Under the pieces are notes generated by a model. The model did not search any database. It was given only the letters and a program-made list of their open reading frames with translations, and had not been told where the DNA came from. From contig NZ_CP139715.1 of the NCBI RefSeq assembly GCF_034377285.1, positions 3,270,001 through 3,334,000 on the forward strand: a stretch of 64,000 bases of DNA, given 5' to 3'. This DNA is from Thalassobaculum sp. OXR-137. Lineage in GTDB: Bacteria; Pseudomonadota; Alphaproteobacteria; Thalassobaculales; Thalassobaculaceae. This document shows, piece by piece, positions 26,015 to 34,936 of the stretch. Made by a program: the position numbers and the translations under genes. How positions within the stretch are numbered: position 1 is the stretch's first letter; each line of letters starts with the position of its first letter.

Positions 26015-27397
26015 ATGGACGGTGCCCCCCAGCCGACCGACCCCGCCCGCGAGATTGTCGCCGGCATCGACAGCCTGACCCGCTGGGCCGCGGATCTGCG
26101 TTTCGAGGACATCCCTGAGCCGATCCGGGTCCGCGCCGCCACGGTGCTGGCCGACGACCTCGCCGCCATCGTCGCCGCGCGGGAGGAGCCGGAACTGATC
26201 GGCCTGACCCAGGGCATGGCGACATCGTCGGGGGCGGCCGAGGCGACCGTGTTCGACGGCAGGGGCACGAGGCTCGACCGCTACTCCGCCGCCACGGTAA
26301 ACGGCAGCGCCGCCGACTGGTGCGAGCTGGACGAGGGCTACCGCCGGGTGATCTGCCATGCCGGCCTGTACTGCGTGCCCGCACTTCTGGCTGAGGCCGA
26401 GGCCAGCAGGGCGACGGCGCGCGATCTGCTGCGGGCGCTGACGGTGGGCTACGAGATTTCCGGCCGGGTCGCCCGCGCCTTCGGCTGGGCCACCCTGACC
26501 CTGCATCCCCATGGCAGCCTCGCCGCCGTCGGTGCCGCCGCGTCGGTGGCCGCCTTGCGCGGTTTGACGGCCGAGGAGATGGCCAAGGCGATCTCCACCG
26601 CCTGCACCCTCGTGGTGCCGGGACCCTTCAACCACACGGTGGAGGGCGCGCTGGTGCGCAACGTCTGGCCGGGCGTGGGCGCGTGGAGCGGGCTGCGGGC
26701 GGTCGACTGGACCCTGTGCGGCATCACCGGCCGTCCGGAAAGCCTGCACGACGTCTATGCCAGCGCCTTCAACGGCGAGCCGCATCCGGGCGAACTGACC
26801 GACGGGCTGGGGAAGGAGTGGGCGCTGTCCGACGGCTACCACAAGCTCCACGCCTGCTGCCAATACGCCCACTCCGCGGTGGAGGCGAGCCTGGCGCTGC
26901 ACGCCAAGGCCGATGCCTCGAAGATCCGCGAGATCCATATCGACACCCACTGGAAGGGCCGGCACCTGGACAACGCCCAGCCGGCGACGACCCTGGCGGC
27001 GAAGTTCTCCATGCAGCACATCCTGGCGGCGACGGCGCAGTTCGGCCATGCCGGGGCGGAGGCGTTCCATGCCTCCACCCTGACCGCGCCGGAGCTGGCG
27101 GCGATGCGGGAAAAGGTGACCATCGGCGCCTACGACCCCGAACCCGAATGGCCGAACGACCGGCCGGCCCGGGTGACCTGGGTGCTGTCCGACGGCGCGC
27201 GGGTGACCGAGGAATGCCTGAGCGCGCGCGGCGGCCCCGACCGGCCGTTCGACCCTTCGGAGGTGCGGGCCAAGATCCGCGGCATCGTCGACGCGCCGTA
27301 CCCGGCCATGGGCGCGGCGCTTGAGCGGCTGCTGGACCTGGACCCGGCGGCCCTCGACCGGTCCTGGGCCGACACCGTGACCGAGATGACGGCCTGA
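26015..27397 (+). CDS. MmgE/PrpD-family protein
   Basis: 460-aa protein of the MmgE/PrpD family, which includes 2-methylcitrate dehydratase and other enzymes acting on tricarboxylate-like or branched acids (IDS-epimerase, cis-aconitate decarboxylase). Seen: DDLAAIVAAREEPE, the conserved NGSAADWCELDEGYR loop near residues 94-108, HPHGSLAAVGAAAS, and FNGEPHPGELTDGLGKEW. Also DGYHKLHACCQYAHSAVEA, with the usual active-site His/Lys region. Fewer than five bases separate it from each neighbour. The specific reaction cannot be assigned. Confidence 0.85.
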   Translation: MDGAPQPTDPAREIVAGIDSLTRWAADLRFEDIPEPIRVRAATVLADDLAAIVAAREEPELIGLTQGMATSSGAAEATVFDGRGTRLDRYSAATVNGSAADWCELDEGYRRVICHAGLYCVPALLAEAEASRATARDLLRALTVGYEISGRVARAFGWATLTLHPHGSLAAVGAAASVAALRGLTAEEMAKAISTACTLVVPGPFNHTVEGALVRNVWPGVGAWSGLRAVDWTLCGITGRPESLHDVYASAFNGEPHPGELTDGLGKEWALSDGYHKLHACCQYAHSAVEASLALHAKADASKIREIHIDTHWKGRHLDNAQPATTLAAKFSMQHILAATAQFGHAGAEAFHASTLTAPELAAMREKVTIGAYDPEPEWPNDRPARVTWVLSDGARVTEECLSARGGPDRPFDPSEVRAKIRGIVDAPYPAMGAALERLLDLDPAALDRSWADTVTEMTA

Positions 27398-27400
27398 CAA

Positions 27401-28753
27401 ATGACTGACGTGGATACCGACCTGCTGGTCATCGGCGCCGGCGCCTGCGGGCTTGCCGGGGCCATCGCCGCCCATGACGCGGGCATCTCCGTCGCCATCG
27501 TGGAGAAGCTGGCCCGTCCCGGCGGCAACTCGTCGCTCAGCACCGGCTCGGTGCCGGGGGCGGGCAGCCGCTTCCAGCGCGCGGCCGGGATCGAGGATTC
27601 GCCGGAGCAGCTCGTCGCCGACTTGCTGGCGACCGCCGGGCATCACGACGCCGACGGTCTGACCCGGCGGATGGCCGAGCAGTCCGCCCCGCTGGTGGAA
27701 TGGCTGATCGACGATCTCGGCGCCCGCATGGAGCTGGTCACCGCCTACAAGCATGTGGGCCACAGCGTGCCGCGCCTGCACGCCCCGCGCTCGCGCCGGG
27801 GGCAGGATCTGGTGGACGACCTGCTGGGCTTCGTGGCCGACCGGGGCATTCCCCTGGCGGTGGGCAACCCGGTCGACCGGCTGATCGTCGAGGATGGTGC
27901 CGTGCAGGGCGCCATCGTCGCCGGTGAGCCGATCCGGGCTTCCAAGGTGCTGGTGGCGACCAACGGCTTCGCCGGCAACCGGGAGATGGTCGCCCGCTGG
28001 TGCCCGGAGATCGCGCCGGCGGAGTATTTCGGCGCACTGGGCAGCACCGGAGAGGCGGCTTCCTGGGGCGGGGAGATCGGCGCGGCCCTGGGCAATATGG
28101 GCGCCTATCAGGGCTATGCTGCGGTGGCGTACCCACAGGGCAGCCTGCTGTCCTGGACCACGATCGAGAAGGGCGGGATCCTGGTCTCCGCCAATGGCAA
28201 ACGTTTCGGCAACGAGGATGCCGGCTATTCCGGCTTCGCCCCCAACGTGATGGGGCAGGGCGAGATGGCCTATGCCGTCTACGACCGCCGCATCCACGAG
28301 ATCGCCGCCCAGGAGGAGGAATACGCCGAGCTGGCCGAGATGGGCGGCGTGCGCTGGGCCGACACGCCGGAAGGCTTGGCCGATCACATGGAGGTCGACG
28401 GGGCGGTGTTGGCCGACACGGTGGCCGCCTATAACGCGGCGGCGCGGGGCGATGCGGCGGACGGGTTCGGCCGCCGGAAGTTCGAACTGGCGCCGCTGGC
28501 CGCCCCCTTCGCCATCGTGCGGGTGAAGCCCGGCCTGTTCCACACCCAGGGCGGGCTGATGGTGGACGAAGACGCGCGGGTGCTGCGCCCGGACGGCAGC
28601 GTGGTGGAGAACCTCTTCGCCGGTGGCGGTGCCGCGGCCGGGATCAGCGGCCGGACCGGGGCGGGCGGGTATGCCTCGGGCAACGGGCTGCTGACGGCAC
28701 TCGCGCTTGGTCGCTTGGCGGGCCTGCGGGCGGCGAGGGATCTGCGGGGCTGA
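27401..28753 (+). CDS. FAD-dependent oxidoreductase (FAD_binding_2, fumarate reductase/tricarballylate dehydrogenase-like)
   Basis: Flavoprotein, 450 aa. Rossmann motif DLLVIGAGACGLAGAIAA (residues 7-24) with Glu in VAIVEKLARPGGNS; the C-terminal FAD motif TQGGLMVDEDARVL...NLFAGGGAAAGISG is typical of the succinate dehydrogenase/fumarate reductase/3-ketosteroid dehydrogenase superfamily. Soluble, with no heme or signal peptide seen. In an operon with MmgE/PrpD, a TcuA-like desaturation of a carboxylic acid is one possibility; this is inference only. Confidence 0.83.
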   Translation: MTDVDTDLLVIGAGACGLAGAIAAHDAGISVAIVEKLARPGGNSSLSTGSVPGAGSRFQRAAGIEDSPEQLVADLLATAGHHDADGLTRRMAEQSAPLVEWLIDDLGARMELVTAYKHVGHSVPRLHAPRSRRGQDLVDDLLGFVADRGIPLAVGNPVDRLIVEDGAVQGAIVAGEPIRASKVLVATNGFAGNREMVARWCPEIAPAEYFGALGSTGEAASWGGEIGAALGNMGAYQGYAAVAYPQGSLLSWTTIEKGGILVSANGKRFGNEDAGYSGFAPNVMGQGEMAYAVYDRRIHEIAAQEEEYAELAEMGGVRWADTPEGLADHMEVDGAVLADTVAAYNAAARGDAADGFGRRKFELAPLAAPFAIVRVKPGLFHTQGGLMVDEDARVLRPDGSVVENLFAGGGAAAGISGRTGAGGYASGNGLLTALALGRLAGLRAARDLRG

Positions 28754-28804
28754 GGCGGGGGTCTCCGGCACTCTTCACCCTCTCCACACTCCCAACCTTC
28801 TCAC

Positions 28805-29246
28805 ACTCCCCGGATTAATTCCGGGGCGAGGCTTCCGCGTGACGGGTCGGACGCCCGTCGGATCCCTGGCCTCGCCCCGGAATAAATCCGGGGAGTGGGG
28901 GAATGGGCGTGGAGTATGAGTTGTTTGCCCTCGGCGTGCCTGGACGAGCCTGCCTTCGTGCGACTCCCCAAACTTTGGCACTCCCCGGATTTATTCCGGG
29001 GCAAGGCGTCCGTGTGACGGGTCGGATGCCCGTCGGATCCCAGGTCTCGGCCCGGAACAAGTCCGGGGAGTGGGGGAATGGGTGCGGAGTATGAGTTGTT
29101 TGCCCTCGGCGTGCCTGGACGAGCCTGCCTTCGTGCGACTCCCCAAACTCTGACACTCCCCGGATTTATTCCGGGGCAAGGCTTCCGCGTGACGGGTCGG
29201 ATGCCCGTCAGATCCCTGGCCTCGCCCCGGAAAAAATCCGGGGAGT
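28805..29246. repeat. Three 92-bp hairpin repeats at 175-bp period
   Basis: Units at 28805-28896, 28980-29071 and 29155-29246, each from ACTCCCCGG to CCGGGGAGT. The outer arms (about 28 bp, CCCCGGATTTATTCCGGGGC...) pair with each other, and each arm is itself nearly palindromic; an inner GACGGG/CCCGTC hairpin sits in the centre, so the transcript could form a cruciform or long stem. The 83-bp spacers are also nearly identical, making a true tandem array. The 613-bp region from 28754 to 29366 contains no credible gene. Confidence 0.9.
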
Positions 29247-29366
29247 GGGGGAGGAGGGGGAATGTGCACATCCCCCGCGGAACCGGTTTGCGGACATCCG
29301 GGTTTCTCGGCGGCCCGCCGCAGCGCTAGCATTCCCGCATACCGAAACCGCATGAGGCCGAGCGCC

Positions 29367-31331
29367 ATGACCCGGATCGCGTTTCCCGGTCGCATCCTGT
29401 TCCTGTCGGACGACCCGGCCAAGCTCGCGCGCCAGTTCGCCGGCGAGGACCTCTCCGCGGAGGAGGCCGCGCCCCTGCGCACCGACATCTCCACCGACGA
29501 GATCACCCCGATCCCCACCGTGGTGCATTACGACGACACCATCGCCCGCTTCGCCCATATCGGCTTCGAGACCCAGGGGCAGCGGCCGATCGGCGAGGCG
29601 GCGATCCTCGATGGCGGCTTCTCGGTCCTCGTCGGCGGCAACCGCTACGGCAAGGGCTCCTCGCGCGAGCACAGCCCGCTGGCCGAGGTGCGGGCCGGCA
29701 TCCGGCTGATCGTCGCCGAGGGGTTCGAGCGGCTGTACCGCCAGAACGCCGACAATCTCGGCCTGTTCACCGCCACCGATTTCGGGCTGATCGCGCGCAT
29801 CCGCGCCGGCGAGGCGATCCCGATCGAGGATCTGCTGGCCGGCCGCGACCCCCAGGCCCAGGCGATCCTGCGCGCCGGCGGACTGCTCGGCTACGGCCGC
29901 GCCGTCGCGCCGACCGCCACGCCGCTGCGGGCCGAGCGCCTGGCGAACAGCGGCCCGAAAACCCTGGCCCCGAAGACCCTGGCCGAGAAGATCATCGCCC
30001 GCCACGCCGTGGAAATCGGCGGCGAGAGCTGGAGCCTGGCGCCCGGCTCGGCCGGGTTCGTGCGTCCGGCCTGGCGCTATTTCCACGACATCTACACCGC
30101 CATGTGCGGCCACATGCTGGAAAAGGCCTATGGCGAGGATCTGGTCTTCGCGGACCCGGCGAGCGTGGTGTCCTTCGAGGACCATTACTCCTACGCCCAT
30201 CGCCCGGAGGTGAACGCCAAGACCGACCGCATGCCCGGCATCCGCCGCATGTCGACCGGCCACCGGGCCTTCGTGGGGAAGTACGGGCTGCGCGACCACG
30301 GCTATCTGGACGGCGAGGAGGGCTCCGAAGGCATCTCCCACGCGATGATGACCGAGCAGTACGTGCTGCCCGGACAGCTCGCGGCGGGGACGGATTCCCA
30401 CACGCCCCATTGCGGCGCGCTCGGCTGCCTCGCCTACGGGATCGGCAGCACCGAGATGGCGAACGCCCTGATGACCGGGCTGACCCGGATCAAGGTGCCG
30501 CAGACGGTGCGGGTGACCCTGAGCGGCAACATCCCGGCCGGGGTGATGGCCAAGGACATCGTGCTGCATCTGCTGGCCGACCCGTTCGTGCGCGGCGGCG
30601 GCGGCATCGGCTGCGTGTTCGAGTTCTGCGGCCCGGCCGCGGCCCAGCTCTCCACCGACGAGCGGGCGACCTTCACCAACATGACCGCCGAGATGGGCGG
30701 GCTGACCGGCCTGTTCGAGCCGGATGCGGAGACCTGCCGCTTCCTGAAGGAACGGCGCGGGATCGATGTGGTGCTCGAACCCTGGATGAAGAGCGACGCC
30801 GGGGCGGCCTATGCCCACGAGATCGAGATCGACTGCGCCGCCCTGGTGCCGATGCTGGCGGCACCGGGCGATCCGGGGAACGGGGTGCGGCTGTCCGATC
30901 TGGCCGAGACGGTGTTCGTCGACATCGCCTATGGCGGGTCCTGCACCGCCGGCAAGCGCGAGGATTTCGACGGCTATCACGAGGTGCTGCGCTGGGCCGC
31001 CGACCAGGGCCTCACGGTGCCGGACGGTGTGAAGCTGTACCTGCAGTTCGGGACCACGGCGGTGCGGGAATACTGTCGGGAGCGGGGCTATCTCGAGGCG
31101 TTCGAGGCGGTCGGGGCGGAGATCCTGCAGCCGGCCTGCGGCGCCTGTGCCGGCTGCGGGCCGGGCCTGTCGCTGGAGAGCGACCAGGTGACGGTGAGCG
31201 CCATCAACCGCAACTTCCCCGGACGCTCCGGCCCGGGCAAGGTCTGGCTCGCCAGCCCGAAGACGGTCGCCGCCAGCGCCATCGCCGGGCGCATCGTGTC
31301 GTTCGACGAATTGCGGAGCGGGCGCGGCTGA
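29367..31331 (+). CDS. Aconitase-superfamily hydro-lyase with swivel domain first
   Basis: [4Fe-4S] hydro-lyase, 654 aa, combining LeuD-like and LeuC-like parts in reversed order. The swivel domain is N-terminal (VGGNRYGKGSSREHSPLAEV, residues 89-108). The catalytic domains follow: GTDSHTPHCGALGCLAYGIG (341-360), then cluster ligands Cys525 (GGSCTAGK) and Cys591/Cys594 (PACGACAGCG). Ordinary AcnA has the swivel at the C-terminus; AcnB has it before the catalytic domains but with a HEAT-like domain absent here. Reaction unknown: hydration/dehydration of a citrate- or dimethylmaleate-type acid is likely. ATG 29367 (MTRIAFPG) is chosen; ATG 29352 is possible. Confidence 0.85.
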   Translation: MTRIAFPGRILFLSDDPAKLARQFAGEDLSAEEAAPLRTDISTDEITPIPTVVHYDDTIARFAHIGFETQGQRPIGEAAILDGGFSVLVGGNRYGKGSSREHSPLAEVRAGIRLIVAEGFERLYRQNADNLGLFTATDFGLIARIRAGEAIPIEDLLAGRDPQAQAILRAGGLLGYGRAVAPTATPLRAERLANSGPKTLAPKTLAEKIIARHAVEIGGESWSLAPGSAGFVRPAWRYFHDIYTAMCGHMLEKAYGEDLVFADPASVVSFEDHYSYAHRPEVNAKTDRMPGIRRMSTGHRAFVGKYGLRDHGYLDGEEGSEGISHAMMTEQYVLPGQLAAGTDSHTPHCGALGCLAYGIGSTEMANALMTGLTRIKVPQTVRVTLSGNIPAGVMAKDIVLHLLADPFVRGGGGIGCVFEFCGPAAAQLSTDERATFTNMTAEMGGLTGLFEPDAETCRFLKERRGIDVVLEPWMKSDAGAAYAHEIEIDCAALVPMLAAPGDPGNGVRLSDLAETVFVDIAYGGSCTAGKREDFDGYHEVLRWAADQGLTVPDGVKLYLQFGTTAVREYCRERGYLEAFEAVGAEILQPACGACAGCGPGLSLESDQVTVSAINRNFPGRSGPGKVWLASPKTVAASAIAGRIVSFDELRSGRG

Positions 31332-31355
31332 CGTTTACCACCCACATCCACACGT

Positions 31356-31622
31356 ACTCCCCGGATTCATTCCGGGGCAAGGCTTCCGCGTGACGGGGCG
31401 GACGCCCGTCAGATCCCCGGCCTTACCCCGGAATGAATCCGGGGAGTGCGAGAGTGGGAAGGGGAGGTGAGTGGTTCGGCCTCGGCGGCTCCGGACCGAG
31501 TCGGCCGTCGTGCGACCCCCACCCACGGATACTCCCCGGATTTATTCCGGGGCGAGGCTTCCGCGTGACGGGGCGGACGCCCGCCAGATCCCCGGCCTTA
31601 CCCCGGAATAAATCCGGGGAGT
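31356..31622. repeat. Two more 92-bp hairpin repeats, same 175-bp period
   Basis: Units at 31356-31447 and 31531-31622 have the same outer arms and inner hairpin as 28805-29246, and again start exactly 175 bp apart. The 83-bp spacer has diverged from the left array but ends with similar TCGTGCGAC sequence. They fill the gap between the aconitase gene and the convergent TRAP operon; no gene is seen in it. Confidence 0.88.
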
Positions 31623-31640
31623 GCGCGAGGGCGGGGAAAC

Positions 31641-31673
31641 GAAAACGGCCGCGCCGGGTCCCCGGTGCGGCCG
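31641..31673 (-). terminator. Rho-independent terminator of the TRAP operon
   Basis: Inverted repeat CGGCCGCGCCGGG / CCGGTGCGGCCG (31646-31673) is followed on the minus strand by TTTTCGTTTC. It lies 25 nt after the dctM stop. Confidence 0.75.
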
Positions 31674-31697
31674 CTTGCGTTGGGAGGTGGTGCCCGT

Positions 31698-33008
31698 CTA
31701 GCGCATCAGTTCCGGCAGGAAGGTGACGATGGCCGGGAAGGCGATCAGCAGGCCGAGGGTGATCACGTCCATCAGCACGAACGGCATGACCCCGGAGAAC
31801 ACCTCCTCCAACGTCAGCGGGATCGGCGAGGCGCTGCGCACCACATAGACGTTCAGGCCAACCGGCGGGGTCATCAGCGAGATTTCCGCCAGCTTGATCG
31901 AGATCACGCCCAGCCAGATCGGGTCGAAACCGACGCTGGTCAGGATCGGGAACATCACCGGCAGGGTCATCACCATGATCGCGATCGGCTCGATGAACAT
32001 GCCGAGGATCAGATAGATCACCGCGAAGGCCAGCAGATACAGATACGGGTTCAGGTCCCAGGCCAGCAGGATCGTCGAGATGTCGGCGATCAGCCCGGTA
32101 TAGGTCAGGAACCGGGCGAACAGGATGCCGCCGATCACGATGATGAAGATCACCGAGGTCGTCACGCCCGCGTCCTTGAAGGTCTCCACCATCGACTTGC
32201 CGGAGAACCGGCCCTTGGCAAGGACGATCAGGAAGGCGCCGAACGCGCCGACCGCGCCGGCATAGGTCGGCACGAAGAAGCCGGTGTAGATGCCGCCGAT
32301 GACCAGCGTGAACAGGAAGATGATGCCCCACACACCGTAGAGCGACTGGTAGCGCTCGCGGGCGGAGGGACGGGTCTCCAGGGTCGGCGCCATATCCGGT
32401 CGGCGCAGCGCCCAAATATAGATGCCGACCACGAAAACGGCGGCGGACAGCAGGCCCGGAACCAGGCCGGCCATCAGCAGCACGGCGATCGACTGCTCGG
32501 TGATGATCGCGTAGATCACCATCAGAATGCTCGGCGGAATCAGCGAGGCCAGCGTGCCCGACGCGGCGATACAGCCCGCGCTCAACCGCTTGTCGTAGCC
32601 GAACTTCGTCATCTCCGGCAGGGCCATGCGGGTGAAGACCGCGGCGTTGACCACGGTTGAGCCGCAGGCCGCTCCGAAGGCGGCGGAGGCCAGCGTCGTG
32701 GCGATGGCGAGACCGCCGCGCAGATGGCCCAGCCAGTTATAGGCCGCCTTGTACAGATCGGTGGTTATCCCGGCGGTCGTCGCGAGCGAGCCCATCAGGA
32801 TGAACAGCGGGATGACCGCCAGCGTGAACTCGTTGGTCGTGCTGAACGGGATGGTGGCGAGCTGCGCCCAGGCGGCGTCCGGTCCGATGGCCAGATACAT
32901 GCCCAGAATGCCGCCCAGGCCGAGCGCGACGCCGATATGGACGCCGACGGCCAGGAAGAACAGCAGCAGGATGCCGACAAGGATGCCTGTCGTGGCGGGA
33001 TCGAGCAT
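31698..33008 (-). CDS. dctM: TRAP transporter large permease (DctM type)
   Basis: Large membrane subunit of a tripartite ATP-independent periplasmic transporter, 436 aa with about 12 hydrophobic segments. Seen: FSTTNEFTLAVIPLFILMGS, ASAAFGAACGSTVVNAAVFT, CIAASGTLASLIPPS and LITPPVG-like SLMTPPVGLNVYVV, all conserved in DctM. It uses an ion gradient to import a carboxylate or related solute delivered by DctP. It follows dctQ after 10 bp and ends at a terminator. Confidence 0.93.
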   Translation of the reverse strand: MLDPATTGILVGILLLFFLAVGVHIGVALGLGGILGMYLAIGPDAAWAQLATIPFSTTNEFTLAVIPLFILMGSLATTAGITTDLYKAAYNWLGHLRGGLAIATTLASAAFGAACGSTVVNAAVFTRMALPEMTKFGYDKRLSAGCIAASGTLASLIPPSILMVIYAIITEQSIAVLLMAGLVPGLLSAAVFVVGIYIWALRRPDMAPTLETRPSARERYQSLYGVWGIIFLFTLVIGGIYTGFFVPTYAGAVGAFGAFLIVLAKGRFSGKSMVETFKDAGVTTSVIFIIVIGGILFARFLTYTGLIADISTILLAWDLNPYLYLLAFAVIYLILGMFIEPIAIMVMTLPVMFPILTSVGFDPIWLGVISIKLAEISLMTPPVGLNVYVVRSASPIPLTLEEVFSGVMPFVLMDVITLGLLIAFPAIVTFLPELMR

Positions 33009-33018
33009 TCGGGGGTCC

Positions 33019-33564
33019 TCAGTCGGTGCCGGGGGGGCGCGTGGGGTCGAAGTCTTCGGCCGGAACGTATTCGCTGCCGTCGATCACCCGTCTGGTATCG
33101 GTGATCAGGTCGAGGATCAGCTGCAGGATCAGCAGCCCCGTGCCGACCGCCAGGATGATCCGCGCGGGATACAGCGGGAAGCGGATCAGCCCGACCGTGG
33201 CCTCGCCGATCTGCAGGCTGTACTGGGCCTCGTTATAGGCCTGCCACAGCAGCAGCGAGAAGAACACCAGGCCGCAGAGGTCGGCGAAGACGTCCATGCC
33301 GGCCCGAACCCGCGGACCCATGTTGGTGTAGATCAGCTCGACGCGGATGTGGCTGCGCCGGATCTGGGCGTAGCACAGGGCGCCGAACACGATGAGCACC
33401 ATGGTGCTTTCGGTCAGTTCGAGCGCGCCCGGCACCGGCGTGTGGAGGATCTGCGTCCCCACCACTTCGATGGTTCCCAGGAACATGGCCGCCATGGTGC
33501 CTATCCCGCCGATCAGCAGGATGGCGAGCGCGAGGCGCCGCAGAATGCCAGAAAGAAGAACCAT
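33019..33564 (-). CDS. dctQ: TRAP transporter small permease (DctQ type)
   Basis: Small membrane subunit, 181 aa with four hydrophobic helices, the DctQ pattern: AILLIGGIGTMAAMF, LTESTMVLIVFGALCYAQIR, GLVFFSLLLWQAYN and ILAVGTGLLILQLIL, with RRSHIRVELI after helix two. ATG 33564 gives the family length; the frame is open upstream but reads through the intercistronic terminator. Confidence 0.9.
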   Translation of the reverse strand: MVLLSGILRRLALAILLIGGIGTMAAMFLGTIEVVGTQILHTPVPGALELTESTMVLIVFGALCYAQIRRSHIRVELIYTNMGPRVRAGMDVFADLCGLVFFSLLLWQAYNEAQYSLQIGEATVGLIRFPLYPARIILAVGTGLLILQLILDLITDTRRVIDGSEYVPAEDFDPTRPPGTD

Positions 33565-33611
33565 GGTTCCGCCGTGCCGGTTTGAATGAAAGGGTCTAAC
33601 AGAAGGGATCA

Positions 33612-33646
33612 ATAAAAGATCCCGGCCGCCGAAAGCGGCGGCCGGG
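33612..33646 (-). terminator. Terminator/attenuator between dctP and dctQ
   Basis: CCCGGCCGCC-loop-GGCGGCCGGG (33621-33646) is a very strong stem followed on the minus strand by ATCTTTTATTG. It begins 16 nt after the dctP stop and would let only part of the transcripts continue into dctQM, giving excess binding protein. Confidence 0.75.
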
Positions 33647-33661
33647 AGGGTGTGCGTCAGA

Positions 33662-34687
33662 TCAGTGGCCGAGCCAGGCGTGCCACTGGTCGTAGACCTT
33701 CTTGGCCTCGGCGCCGAGGCCACGGCCTTCCATGTCCTTCACCCAGTCGCCGAGGAGGTCCGGAGCCATCTCCTTCCACTTGGCGAGCTCGGCATCCGGG
33801 AACGGCTTCACCGTGCCGCCATTGGCCTTGATCTGCTCGACGGCGTTGCTTTCGAAGGCGTCGATCCAGTCGAGATAAGCCTGCTGCGCGATCTTGGCCT
33901 CTTCCATGAAGATCGCCTGCGTCTCCGGGGTCAGCTTGTCCCAGGCGCGCTTGCCGATGGTGATCAGGTGGCCGGTGATCGCCATGACCGGGCCGCAGCT
34001 GAACTTGCCCGGCTCGTAGAAGCGGTTGGTGACGATGTTGCCCGGATTGATGAACGAGTAGTCCAGCGTACCGCGCTCCAGCGCCTCGTAGATGTCGCCC
34101 ACGCCGATGGTGACCGGCACCGCGCCCACCGCGTTATGCAGCTTGGGGATGTCCGCGCCGAAGCTGCGGATCTTCTTGTCCTTCAGGCCGGCGACCGTGT
34201 CGCAGCTCTCGTTCGGGCCGGTCAGGTAGTACTGGCCGAGCGGCTGGTGGAACAGGAACTTGACGTTGAACTTGTCGAGCTCCTCGCCGAACATCGGCAG
34301 CTCCGCGAAGGAGTTGCGCGACAGGGTCATCGCCTCGGCCGGCGTGTCGAACACGAACGGGATCTGGAAGGCGCGGATGAACAGAAGCTGGTCGGCGTAG
34401 TAGCCCGGCACGACCGAGGCCATGTCGATGGCGCCGCGACCGGCGAGGGTCATCAGCTCGTTGCCCTTGCCGAGGCCACCCGCATAGGTGATGTCGATCT
34501 TCACCTTGCCGTCGGTGCGCTCCTCGATCTTCTTGGCGAAGGTCTGCTCGACCTCGAGGAAGGGGCTGTTCGGCAGATAGTGGCCCCAGCGCAGCGTGAC
34601 CTGATCCTGCGCCAGCGCGCTGCCGGCGATGCCGAGCGATGCGGCGACCGCGGCACCCTTGATGAAGGTTCCGATATATTTGTTCAT
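33662..34687 (-). CDS. dctP: TRAP transporter substrate-binding protein (DctP type)
   Basis: Periplasmic solute receptor, 341 aa. Signal peptide MNKYIGTFIKGAAVAASLGIAGSALA, then QDQVTLRWGHYLPNSPFLE. The TRAP-family segment KDKKIRSFGADIPKL carries the conserved Arg that usually binds the ligand carboxylate; further on are GDIYEALERGTLDYSF and NIVTNRFYEPGKF. The likely ligand is an organic acid, exact identity unknown. It is divergent from the nitroreductase-methyltransferase gene over a region holding operator site 2. Confidence 0.92.
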   Translation of the reverse strand: MNKYIGTFIKGAAVAASLGIAGSALAQDQVTLRWGHYLPNSPFLEVEQTFAKKIEERTDGKVKIDITYAGGLGKGNELMTLAGRGAIDMASVVPGYYADQLLFIRAFQIPFVFDTPAEAMTLSRNSFAELPMFGEELDKFNVKFLFHQPLGQYYLTGPNESCDTVAGLKDKKIRSFGADIPKLHNAVGAVPVTIGVGDIYEALERGTLDYSFINPGNIVTNRFYEPGKFSCGPVMAITGHLITIGKRAWDKLTPETQAIFMEEAKIAQQAYLDWIDAFESNAVEQIKANGGTVKPFPDAELAKWKEMAPDLLGDWVKDMEGRGLGAEAKKVYDQWHAWLGH

Positions 34688-34843
34688 AGAGTTCTCCGTC
34701 TCCCTGTTTCAGCGCCTGATTTGGCGGGATGTCCGCTGGACCTCGGCGCCGATCCGGCATCATCTGCGGTTCGGCCCGTCGGGTCGACCTGATTTTCCGG
34801 CCCCGGCACGCCGACAGGCATGCGCGTCGGAGGCGCCAGAATA

Positions 34844-34856
34844 GTCAACTGTTGAC
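34844..34856. promoter_or_regulatory. Palindromic operator GTCAACTGTTGAC (site 2 of 3)
   Basis: Perfect 13-bp palindrome in the 249-bp divergent region between dctP (leftward) and the nitroreductase fusion (rightward). Same core as at 25256 and 40402. It suggests that substrate uptake is co-regulated with the two catabolic operons. Confidence 0.75.
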
Positions 34857-34936
34857 ATTTTTCCGCCCCGACAGCCTTCTGTCAACGCCTCGTCTGCCGG
34901 GGTAATCTAAGGGAAATGGCCACCAGGAGACTAGGG

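Noticed and set aside
28805-29246. CRISPR array
   Set aside because: Repeat units are 92 bp and self-complementary, and the intervening sequences are themselves repeated rather than unique. No cas gene is present.
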